This document shows positions 10,868 through 19,780 of a DNA stretch of 64,000 nucleotides, piece by piece. The DNA is from Oopsacas minuta (Eukaryota > Porifera > Hexactinellida > Lyssacinosida > Leucopsacidae), in NCBI GenBank assembly GCA_024704765.1, contig JAKMXF010000166.1:304699-368698 (forward strand), written 5' to 3'. The position numbers and the translations under genes were made by a program. How positions within the stretch are numbered: the first letter of the stretch is position 1; every line of letters starts with the position of its first letter. The notes under the pieces were generated by a model. It searched no databases and had not been told where the DNA came from. It saw only the letters and a list, made by a program, of their open reading frames with translations.

Positions 10868-12517
10868 ATGGTATACATTTACAAGACTTTAGTTTCCAAT
10901 CAGCTGCTTTTCATATTGTTGCTTGTATCTGTTCTGTACTTTCTCCTGAAATTATCTTCTCCAAACCTCACAAGATCAACAACTACATTAACTCCTGTTA
11001 TTCTACATGATTACAATTTCGGTTTTGAAAGAACTTGCTCAGATATATCAAATACGTCATCAGACCTAATTCAACAAATATGTCATATAGAACAGAGCAA
11101 ACTTACACCACTACACAGCCGTACAGTACTTGTACGTGATACATCTCGTATACGTTATTACGCACAGAGAGACTTACAAGGCTGGCAGATGTTCTACGAG
11201 AATATAGGGTATAAGGTTGTAGAACCTCGATTCTCATTAACACCACCTGATCCGTGTCTATACGATGTTCTGCTGTGTATGGGTCTTGTGTTACAGGACC
11301 AGTCGTGTGTGTCTCCACAGGATTACCCTAGATTAGCACCTGGACAGAGAGTAAGTCAATTCTACGGTATGAGACAGGTTCTGTGGAGAAAAGATTCATT
11401 CTGTAGAACAATGAAGAGTGTATTTGCTCGTATTCCTAAGAGGGTTTCTACTGATTTCCTATTCGATTGCTGGGTCCTACCTAATGACCTAGAGGATCTA
11501 CGTGGAGTGATGCATGGAGAACCAGATGGGCTATGGATAGCTAAGCCTAGATCTAGAGGGGAGGGTAAAGGAATCATGATTGTACATAACTTAGCTGAAC
11601 TATACGAATACAATCTATTAGGCAGTGTAATCCAACCATATTTAGATAGAGTTATGTTGATAGAAGGCAGGAAATTTGATTTGAGAACTTATGTGCTTGT
11701 GACGTCAATAAATCCATTACGAGCTTATTTCTACAAAGAAGGGTTAGTTAGACTTGCTTCTGAGTTGTACAACAAAACTGGTAATTCTAAAACTCAGTTC
11801 CTTACTAATACATCTGTTGGGAAGCTAGTCGCTAATATTAATGATATTGTGTGGATGTATAAAGATCTTATAAAGTATCTTAGAAAAATGAATTTTGATG
11901 GAGATTTATTGTTTGAACGAGTTGAAGAGGTTATTGTGAAGACGTTGCTTGCTGGAGAAGTAGGATTCCATAAATTGTATCAAGATACATTCCCGGGGTA
12001 TATGTGTGAGAATTGCTACCAGTTATTAGGAGTTGATGTAATTATTGATGAAGATTTGAATCCAAAAGTGATAGAAATTAATGGTATACCTTCAATGCAG
12101 TTGTCACATGATCTTGGTGTTAAACCTGATCCAAGCAAGCCATACACTGCTACGAAATTCGGACTTTTAAGAGACACATTAAATACTCTATATCAGCCGA
12201 ACACACGGCCTCATCAACTTGAGCGTATGATTGATAAATTGGGGATTGGAATAGTACCTAGTACTTGTGAAGAACAACATCAGTTTTGTGTTACAAATCG
12301 CGAGTTTGCTTTTCTAGTTGATAGTCAAAGAGAATTCTTTTCTAAGGGAATGTATAAGAGAATTTATCCAACTCAAAATGGTGATTTATATACTGATCTT
12401 CTGACACACACCCACAAGACTATTATGAAGACAGCTGACGACAAAAATCAACTTACCACATACAAATTACATCATCTGATGACACTTATTGAAATATACA
12501 ATCTACAAAATCACTGA
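10868..12517 (+). CDS. Tubulin-tyrosine-ligase-like (TTLL) ATP-grasp enzyme with an N-terminal membrane segment
   Basis: Single exon of 549 residues. A hydrophobic stretch at about 11-29 (LLFILLLVSVLYFLL) is followed by the TTL domain. TTL/TTLL ATP-grasp signatures are present in order: WIAKPRSRGEGKGI, VIQPYLDRVMLIEGRKFDLRTYVL, and the metal-binding VDVIIDEDLNPKVIEINGIPS. TTLLs add tyrosine, glutamate or glycine to tubulin or other proteins. The subfamily and amino acid used cannot be told from the sequence. The N-terminal anchor is unusual for a family that works in the cytosol or axoneme; the hydrophobic segment could instead be a signal anchor placing the enzyme in the secretory pathway. 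Confidence 0.88.
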   Translation: MVYIYKTLVSNQLLFILLLVSVLYFLLKLSSPNLTRSTTTLTPVILHDYNFGFERTCSDISNTSSDLIQQICHIEQSKLTPLHSRTVLVRDTSRIRYYAQRDLQGWQMFYENIGYKVVEPRFSLTPPDPCLYDVLLCMGLVLQDQSCVSPQDYPRLAPGQRVSQFYGMRQVLWRKDSFCRTMKSVFARIPKRVSTDFLFDCWVLPNDLEDLRGVMHGEPDGLWIAKPRSRGEGKGIMIVHNLAELYEYNLLGSVIQPYLDRVMLIEGRKFDLRTYVLVTSINPLRAYFYKEGLVRLASELYNKTGNSKTQFLTNTSVGKLVANINDIVWMYKDLIKYLRKMNFDGDLLFERVEEVIVKTLLAGEVGFHKLYQDTFPGYMCENCYQLLGVDVIIDEDLNPKVIEINGIPSMQLSHDLGVKPDPSKPYTATKFGLLRDTLNTLYQPNTRPHQLERMIDKLGIGIVPSTCEEQHQFCVTNREFAFLVDSQREFFSKGMYKRIYPTQNGDLYTDLLTHTHKTIMKTADDKNQLTTYKLHHLMTLIEIYNLQNH

Positions 12518-12749
12518 ATCATTTTATTTTGCTAGTATTTACTTTTTTATTTATTTATTTTCAGTATTAAGTGTCACTTCAATATTTTGTTTAACTCTGC
12601 TGCTTTCTAGACACAATAACTCTGTCAATTTTCAGTGAATGCTCTTCTCTCTAATTGTGTACCAGTGAGCAAGTAATTAGGGATCAAGTAGAGTATTACA
12701 ATACCGGGAGTGAGACAATTAACTACAGAGACATTTCACGACAGCTTAG

Positions 12750-13512
12750 TCCTACATTTCATTACAGATATGTCTTTTGTGTACAGATGATATTTTGTAC
12801 AGGCAGGCTGTCTGTCTAGGGGCCTAGGAAGAATAGACCATGAGTCACTATTGATGCTGAGGTTATGACCCATCTGACCCTCGTATCCATGACCCACCCA
12901 TGTTATATTGACCCATCGAGCGACCCATTGAACCATTGAGTGACCCATTGAACCATCGAGTGATCCATTGCGCCATTACCTACTTTGAAATTCTAACATA
13001 ATGTTTTACAACCCAGTGGACGTTTACGAATCATTCTTCAATATCTCTATTAGAATTCATTTATTATACACATTACTTTATATGGATATGTCGGTAGCCT
13101 AACATTGTCGACCAGATTTTTCTATTTACTTTTCAGTCTGTTGAAAGGTCATTTTCCTGGCTTAGTGAAAGATCACTTTTATTTTGAGGAGATAGGGTTT
13201 TTAATATATAAATTCTTGCCGACATATAACTAATCTTTTATTTAATAATACATCCAGCTGTCTTTACTGAATAGTCATGGTGATGAGTCAATGGATCACA
13301 CGATAGGTTATTGGGTCTCTCAATGGGTCACTAGGTAACTCGATTGGTCAATAGCCACTCAATGGATCATGCGACGCGGTTACGATGGATCAGATGAGTC
13401 ATGGCTCATGGGTCACCAAAAGTGAACCATGGTCCACTTTTCGTAGATCAAACAGCCTACCTGTACAAAATATCCTCTGTACACAAAGGTCGTATATTTG
13501 TAGTGATATGTC
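12750..13512. mobile_element. Fold-back inverted-repeat element
   Basis: The left half (12750-12960) matches the reverse complement of the right half (13280-13512) imperfectly: for example TTTGTGTACAGATGATATTT on the left against TTTGTGTACAGAGGATATTT on the reverse strand at right, then TTGTACAGG(C/T)AGGCTGT. Both halves also contain short GACCCATTGA/TCAATGGGTC-type tandem motifs in opposite orientation. No transposase frame is visible, so this is a non-autonomous fold-back or MITE-like element. Confidence 0.65.
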
Positions 13513-13530
13513 GTACTCCCTTACAATTAA

Positions 13531-13983
13531 TGCATTAGCCGATCGTGTTAAACAAGATCGCGATCCCGATCCCGATCTTAGCTGAAATTATGATCGGTGA
13601 TCCCGATCAAGATCCTTATTTCAAAAACGATCGCGATCCCGATCTCGATCATTTTTCCGATCGTTTGTGTAATATTCAAGACATATATTTTTGATAGTTA
13701 CATCATTTCTTATACCAAAAGAAACACAGGTGGAGAATCGAGGCATTCTAGAAACGAATATTACTGATTGTTGAATACAAATTTGGAACAATTACCTAAG
13801 TTTAAAAAACGCTAATGATAGTAGCATTCAAAGTATACAAAATGATCGAAAATTTTGTGCAAAAAAGGATCGCGATCTTACATTCGATCTTTAATAAAAC
13901 AATGATCGCCGATCGTCGCCAGATCGTCAAAAAGTATCGCAATCGTGATCGAGCGATCAATGATCGTACGATCCTAATGCCCT
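13531..13983. repeat. GATC-saturated element with inverted termini
   Basis: About 25 GATC tetramers occur in 450 bases, 14 of them within the first 130, often as CGATCG, GATCCCGATC or GATCGCGATC. The ends are inverted: GCATTAG followed by CGATCGT at left, ACGATCCTAATGC at right. A middle section (13680-13830) lacks the motif. The structure suggests a non-autonomous DNA transposon with sub-terminal repeats. No protein is encoded. Confidence 0.6.
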
Positions 13984-14933
13984 ACTTACAATACACATTG
14001 CATTACCTCTAATGACATATAATGAAAAGTAGTGTGCATGCTCATAGAGTAGGGTGGCCATCACATTATTTCTATTACAAAATTAACCATCCATTTATAG
14101 ATTTATAACATATACATAATTGTCAGATAATATCTTGTCCAGGAAAGTCCAGGAATTTTTGGGTATAACTGCTCAACTGTACAGGATTTATGCCTAAACA
14201 TGCTGGTCACCCTATCACAGAGTCGAGTGTGTATCTTACCTTCGGTATGCTGGATTATTGCATTTTCTGACACAATTCTGAGTGTTGTTAGAATTTTCCC
14301 TTGGATCAGCTTCAGGAATCCTCTTGAGTGTTGCTCAGATGTTTCCTACTTGCTAGTTATATTGTTCAGGGTTTTTGAAGCGATAGAAGGGACGTTGAAT
14401 GAGAAATTTCTTAAATTCGCGAGAATATTGGTTGTAAGTGGAGTATTATCGCATTTTATGACGCTAATCTAGATGTAGTTCTGAATTATATCTTTGATCT
14501 GTATCAAGAATTATTTAAGACCTGCATGCATGTGAGAATGCGCACTCGACATTTTAATACCCCTCTATGAAGTAAACTAAGTACAACAACAATTTGGTTG
14601 AAATTGAGGAACTTAATACTTAGAGAACCAGGCAGTTTATCCAAATCAGGTATTGAATGAACGATACACCGTGTCATATACATTAGTTGCATTTACATCA
14701 TTTCCTTTCTCCCTCAGATATATTTTCTCAGAAATATTCTAGCCTTAAACATGACGTTATTCTTGTACTCTCTCCTCAAAATTCCACATTTCAATTATTA
14801 AAGACCTACATTAGTTGATTCTAATATAAGAATTCGTAATTCAAGCATGCGTCATGGTTAGGCTCTTATATTAGCACAAATAGATAGTCGTGTACATAAT
14901 TTATAGTTTGCAGTATTTATACAATTGTGATTT

Positions 14934-17900
14934 ATGAAATTTATACTTTCAGTTTATCTCCTCAGCTCTGTGATGGTTTCGCCAAAGATAATTTTCTCAT
15001 TAGTTTTATTCTCAATTTGTTTGTACTCTGTGAAATGTCAACTCGATCTTGACACGAATACCCCCGGGACTAATACCTCACTAATTTATCTCTATATCAA
15101 TTCAGACTCAACTCTACGGCTCTTCCCATCCGTATCTCTCTCTATACCAGATTTCAGACCTAATACAGCTACTGTTACTGTGTCAACTCCAACAATAAGT
15201 AGCAACTTTCCATGCTTCATGGAAATTAACTCTCTCTCCTGTAAATCAGCTAATTTATCTTCATCAAGTGATATATCTATAGAAAGTGCTATAACATTCC
15301 TACAGAGCTTATACTACCGGAATACTGCTGCAATAGAGAACAGAATCGTGGATGTAGAGGTAGTTGTTAGCTACCAGAATAATAATGAGGATAGAGCATT
15401 AAATACTCTTACAGAAACTGCTAGCTTATTAGAAACGAGAGATACACCAGTTATTTCTTTCAAAGATGGGTACGAGTATGCCCCCGTGTATCGCCATAAA
15501 TTCAGACCTGTCTTCTTCCTTGATGGAACTAACTTCACCATCTCATCTGCAGGAGGGCTCTACACTTCTCTCCTTGTATGTGTGTTCACACAATCTGAAC
15601 TGGAGGCTATATCTGTAAATAATGATCATCCTCTTGTCGACTCTCCTATCACGATTAATGAAATTGATCGTGTCTGCTCTCGACTGAACTTCTCTCCAAT
15701 CAATGATACGACTCTACTGGAAGTATTTTCTGTATTCAGTTATACAGAAAAGACTGACATGATTGATAACTACAATGATAGAGTTATCAGCATTTCAGTT
15801 GATGCTGGGTTTAACATTGGTTATCCGCTACTATTTAATATAACATACTACATGGCTATAATACCAACTCCTATATATGTTGAAACTCTTCCAGTGGTGT
15901 ATTATGACGATGTAGCAGAGTTATATGTTGCTAGCTTGTCATCTGTGAGAATGAGTGACGTCATGAATATAACTAGACAATCTCCAACAGATCTCAACCC
16001 GATCACTTCACTTCTCCTACAATCAAATTCCTCTCATGTTGCTAAGGTTACTCTATGGAATGATCAGCAATGTTCCAGCACCTGGTTAAGTCATCCAGTA
16101 TACAAATTCGATTTTTGTTCAGATCAACAGTTCTTCTTCGACTTGGAATTAACCACTCTCTTCCTTCTCAAATTCGGTGTAAAAGTAGAAACAATTACAG
16201 TTGACGGTAAAGAACTGAAGATATACTCTACTGAAAATAAGCCGGCTTATGGATTCATTACACTTATCGGGAGTGAGACCCAATCTCCAGATGCTAATCA
16301 CTTCTCTGTGTGGTTCAAGAATGCTCCTGGTGAATTGGGAGGGTGTCCCCTTGAGATAACCAATGGTCTTGTAGTTGACTACCAAATCTGCCTGACAGGG
16401 TCAGAAGATAACATTGAATTTTGGTACTCCGGACTAGCACCTGATCACCATGAGGTTAGAGTGACTTATCCAACTCAAGGAGCGTTCCGCCTCGACGATT
16501 GGAATTTCGTATCCGTATCTGTTACAAATATTTCTGTATATCTTTTGCTGAATGAAATCGAATTGGCTCCAAGTGAGTTTTATTGGTTTGATGAATTAGG
16601 AGAAGATTTCTATACTCAGATACCAGTACACCTATACAGTACTAGTCGAGATGATGCTACTGAAATTTATATTCTCGGAAAAGACCGTGGATTCATTGGA
16701 GAAGTTACTGGTGTTATTGTGGATCAGTTCTTCATTACGACAGGCGAAGCTCATTGCATGTTTTCGTGTATTGAAGGTTTTTATATGAACGAGACTATCA
16801 TTGGTATTTTACAACAGAAAGGATTACAGATTACATTTGTTAGAGAGTCTTTTGAAGTGACAGGGAATATGAGTATTATTGATATTAACTACATACTACA
16901 GAACCTGTATTATCTTACGCCAAATGACAGCTCCACTACATACAGATTAATCGCTGCTAGTGCTTCTGATGATATGTTTTATTCTACAGGAGTTACACGT
17001 ATTTCCGGAAGGTGTAGTGATTGCTTCGATCATTCTCACTGTTATGCTACTGAACACTTAAGTATGTGTCTATGTGAGAGGGGATACTTTGATGCAAGTA
17101 TTGATGGAGATATGTCAGTGTGTAAGCACCCCATGGATTGTACCTATTTGAATGGAGGATGTAGTGAATTAGAACAGTGTATACAGATTGATGATGAAGT
17201 AAGGGAGTGTGTTGACGCCTGTGATTCTTTTCCCTGTCTTAACAATGGTGCCTGTAGTATTGTTAATGTAACACATTATGAATGTGCTTGTCCTGGTGAG
17301 TTCTACGGGGTTGATTGTGAATGTAGGAATAGTTGTTTAGTACAGGACTGCTCACCTGGTGTATGTCTAGACTTTTGTAACGGTTCTTACATTTGTTTGA
17401 CTAAATCTTCTTCTGTTATTCCTACGATGAGTTCTACATTCCCACCTGCTACGTCAAGCTCCTTGTTGTTCACTACTTCTCAGGCTGTAACATCTATGTT
17501 TTCTAGCTCACTCATATCTGAATCTACTTCTTTACAGGAGTCTTCTCTAGTACAAACTTCTGTATTAGCTACTTCTTCGCTTCAGCCTTCTAGCTCAAAT
17601 ATAGAATCTTCTCCCTCCGTTACTAGCAGTCTTAAAGAAAGCTCTACTTCTTCTTTTGTTATTACGTCATCTATGGCTGTTGTATCTAGTACTGTCGTTT
17701 CTACCACTCCACCAGTATCATCTACTGTTAGTGATGTTATGACGTCATCACAAGTTGTTTCATCTACTGTTATAGATGTAACCTCATCCGATTCAGTGAT
17801 ACCTACGTCATCACAGATACCTTTTAGTTCTACAGCTGACATACTGATGTCATCACAGAGACTTTCTAGTTCTACAGCCGATATACTGACGTCATCACTA

Positions 17901-19619
17901 ATTCTCCCTAGTTCAACAGTTGACATTTTCACGTCATCACAGATACCCTCTAGTTCTACAGTGGACATACAGACGTCATCACAGATACCTTCTAGTTCAA
18001 CAGTTGACATTTTCACGTCATCACAGATACCCTCTAGTTCTACAGTAGACATACAGACGTCATCACAGATACCTTCTAGTTCAACAGTTGACATTTTCAC
18101 GTCATCACAGATACCCTCTAGTTCTACAGTGGACATACTGACATCATCACAGATACCCTCTAGTTCTACAGTGGACATACAGACGTCATCACAGATACCT
18201 TCTAGTTCAACAGTTGACATTTTCACGTCATCACAGATACCCTCTAGTTCTACAGTGGACATACTGACATCATCACAGATACCCTCTAGTTCTACAGTGG
18301 ACATACAGACGTCATCACAGATACCTTCTAGTTCAACAGTTGACATTTTCACGTCATCACAGATACCCTCTAGTTCTACAGTGGACATACAGACGTCATC
18401 ACAGATACCTTCTAGTTCAACAGTTGACATTTTCACGTCATCACAGATACCCTCTAGTTCTACAGTGGACATACTGACATCATCACAGATACCCTCTAGT
18501 TCTACAGTGGACATACAGACGTCATCACAGATACCTTCTAGTTCAACAGTTGACATTTTCACGTCATCACAGATACCTTCTAGTTCAACAGTTGACATTT
18601 TCACGTCATCACAGATACCCTCTAGTTCTACAGTGGACATACTGACATCATCACAGATACCCTCTAGTTCTACAGTGGACATACAGACGTCATCACAGAT
18701 ACCTTCTAGTTCAACAGTTGACATTTTCACGTCATCACAGATACCCTCTAGTTCTACAGTGGACATACTGACATCATCACAGATACCCTCTAGTTCTACA
18801 GTGGACATACAGACGTCATCACAGATACCTTCTAGTTCAACAGTTGACATTTTCACGTCATCACAGATACCCTCTAGTTCTACAGTTGATATTTTCACTT
18901 CATCACAAATTCCTTCTAGCTCTACAGCTGATTTACTGACGTCATCACAGATAGCCTCTAGCTCTACTGCTGATATCCTGACGTCATCACAGTTAGCCTC
19001 TAGCTCTACTGCTGATATACTGACTTCATCAGAAATACCATCTAGCTCTACTGCTGATATACTGACGTCATCACAGATACCCTCTAGTTCTGTTGTATCA
19101 TTGAGTTCTACAGATATTGTAGAATCTACTACATCTACTTCTACTAGTGTTGTCTCAGTACCTAGCGTTATGAGTTCATCCATCATTATTTCCGCAACCT
19201 CTACACCTTCCCAATCTGTCTCTTCGATCCTTGAATCAACACAATCTTCTCCTGAAACAAGTAGTTCTGAAGATATTTCCAATACAGTAATCAGTATCAC
19301 CGCAGAACCTTCTGTTATTATTTCGAATACGGAAATAGAATCTTCAAGTGTTACTGTCCAGCCTAGTACTATTCCTACGGACTCTACAACTCAATTGCCT
19401 GCTTTCAGTGTGCAAACTGCCATAGGTGTTGGTGTAGGCATATTCATTCTTATTCTAGTTATTATTTTCGCAATTGCGCTTATAATCGCATTGTTTCTAG
19501 TAAGAATGAACGACTCCAGAGGATTAGACCCTACTAAAGATTTCGATGGTCCGGAGGCCACCTCTCCCGCACAGATAACTGCTGTGTTTAAAAACAGAGA
19601 GATTTCAGATATCAACTAA
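14934..19619 (+). CDS. Large mucin-like EGF membrane protein with a 42-bp tandem-repeat stalk
   Basis: Single frame of 1,561 residues. The methionine at residue 14 (base 14973) is the better start: it gives a compact signal peptide (MVSPKIIFSLVLFSICLYSVKC), and a strong acceptor-like tttatctcctcag ends 7 bases before it. A long extracellular region has many N-glycosylation sites and a possible laminin-G-like segment (about 430-600). EGF-like cysteine modules follow at about 700-800 (CECRNSC, CLNNGAC, CACPGEFYGVDC), then a Ser/Thr stalk with 30 tandem 14-residue units (TSSQIPSSSTVDI plus F, Q or L), a transmembrane helix near 1500-1525 and a short cytoplasmic tail. It looks like a heavily O-glycosylated surface receptor or adhesion protein. 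The ligand is unknown and the N-terminal domain was not recognised. Confidence 0.85.
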   Translation: MKFILSVYLLSSVMVSPKIIFSLVLFSICLYSVKCQLDLDTNTPGTNTSLIYLYINSDSTLRLFPSVSLSIPDFRPNTATVTVSTPTISSNFPCFMEINSLSCKSANLSSSSDISIESAITFLQSLYYRNTAAIENRIVDVEVVVSYQNNNEDRALNTLTETASLLETRDTPVISFKDGYEYAPVYRHKFRPVFFLDGTNFTISSAGGLYTSLLVCVFTQSELEAISVNNDHPLVDSPITINEIDRVCSRLNFSPINDTTLLEVFSVFSYTEKTDMIDNYNDRVISISVDAGFNIGYPLLFNITYYMAIIPTPIYVETLPVVYYDDVAELYVASLSSVRMSDVMNITRQSPTDLNPITSLLLQSNSSHVAKVTLWNDQQCSSTWLSHPVYKFDFCSDQQFFFDLELTTLFLLKFGVKVETITVDGKELKIYSTENKPAYGFITLIGSETQSPDANHFSVWFKNAPGELGGCPLEITNGLVVDYQICLTGSEDNIEFWYSGLAPDHHEVRVTYPTQGAFRLDDWNFVSVSVTNISVYLLLNEIELAPSEFYWFDELGEDFYTQIPVHLYSTSRDDATEIYILGKDRGFIGEVTGVIVDQFFITTGEAHCMFSCIEGFYMNETIIGILQQKGLQITFVRESFEVTGNMSIIDINYILQNLYYLTPNDSSTTYRLIAASASDDMFYSTGVTRISGRCSDCFDHSHCYATEHLSMCLCERGYFDASIDGDMSVCKHPMDCTYLNGGCSELEQCIQIDDEVRECVDACDSFPCLNNGACSIVNVTHYECACPGEFYGVDCECRNSCLVQDCSPGVCLDFCNGSYICLTKSSSVIPTMSSTFPPATSSSLLFTTSQAVTSMFSSSLISESTSLQESSLVQTSVLATSSLQPSSSNIESSPSVTSSLKESSTSSFVITSSMAVVSSTVVSTTPPVSSTVSDVMTSSQVVSSTVIDVTSSDSVIPTSSQIPFSSTADILMSSQRLSSSTADILTSSLILPSSTVDIFTSSQIPSSSTVDIQTSSQIPSSSTVDIFTSSQIPSSSTVDIQTSSQIPSSSTVDIFTSSQIPSSSTVDILTSSQIPSSSTVDIQTSSQIPSSSTVDIFTSSQIPSSSTVDILTSSQIPSSSTVDIQTSSQIPSSSTVDIFTSSQIPSSSTVDIQTSSQIPSSSTVDIFTSSQIPSSSTVDILTSSQIPSSSTVDIQTSSQIPSSSTVDIFTSSQIPSSSTVDIFTSSQIPSSSTVDILTSSQIPSSSTVDIQTSSQIPSSSTVDIFTSSQIPSSSTVDILTSSQIPSSSTVDIQTSSQIPSSSTVDIFTSSQIPSSSTVDIFTSSQIPSSSTADLLTSSQIASSSTADILTSSQLASSSTADILTSSEIPSSSTADILTSSQIPSSSVVSLSSTDIVESTTSTSTSVVSVPSVMSSSIIISATSTPSQSVSSILESTQSSPETSSSEDISNTVISITAEPSVIISNTEIESSSVTVQPSTIPTDSTTQLPAFSVQTAIGVGVGIFILILVIIFAIALIIALFLVRMNDSRGLDPTKDFDGPEATSPAQITAVFKNREISDIN
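17824..19085 (+). repeat. 42-bp coding minisatellite, 30 units
   Basis: Thirty in-frame 42-bp units encode a 14-residue Ser/Thr motif. The last residue of each unit is Phe, Gln or Leu, and an Leu-Gln-Phe trimer recurs as a higher-order repeat in the homogeneous centre. The first two and last four units are diverged (Ala for Val, Leu endings), as expected when the centre is homogenised by unequal exchange. Many units carry the palindrome-like ACGTCATCA, some as TGACGTCATCA. Confidence 0.9.
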
Positions 19620-19780
19620 ATATCTTTCCTTTCATCTTATCTTAAAATCCATTCAAGTTTCACTTAGTATAGTACTTTTCTTTTTAGTTCATAAAAGTAT
19701 TTTTACTAAAGACATTTATTTCTAAACTTGTGTATCCCATTACTGTAGAAATAATTATAACGTATTCGCCTGTTTGTATA

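Larger units (their letters stand above)
12518..14933. other. Long repeat-rich intergenic region
   Basis: About 2.4 kb between the TTLL and mucin genes. It contains a fold-back element (about 12750-13512), directly followed by a GATC-saturated element (about 13531-13983). The remaining about 950 bases before the mucin gene have short open frames only (the longest is 90 codons at 14200-14472), none convincing. Confidence 0.55.

Noticed and set aside
17824-19085. Regular repeats considered as a CRISPR-like array
   Set aside because: There are no spacers; units are contiguous, in frame and code for a Ser/Thr stalk in an animal gene.
17582-19300. 572-codon open frame on the minus strand
   Set aside because: It is the antisense of the mucin 42-bp array; the repeat happens to lack stops in that frame, so its length is automatic.
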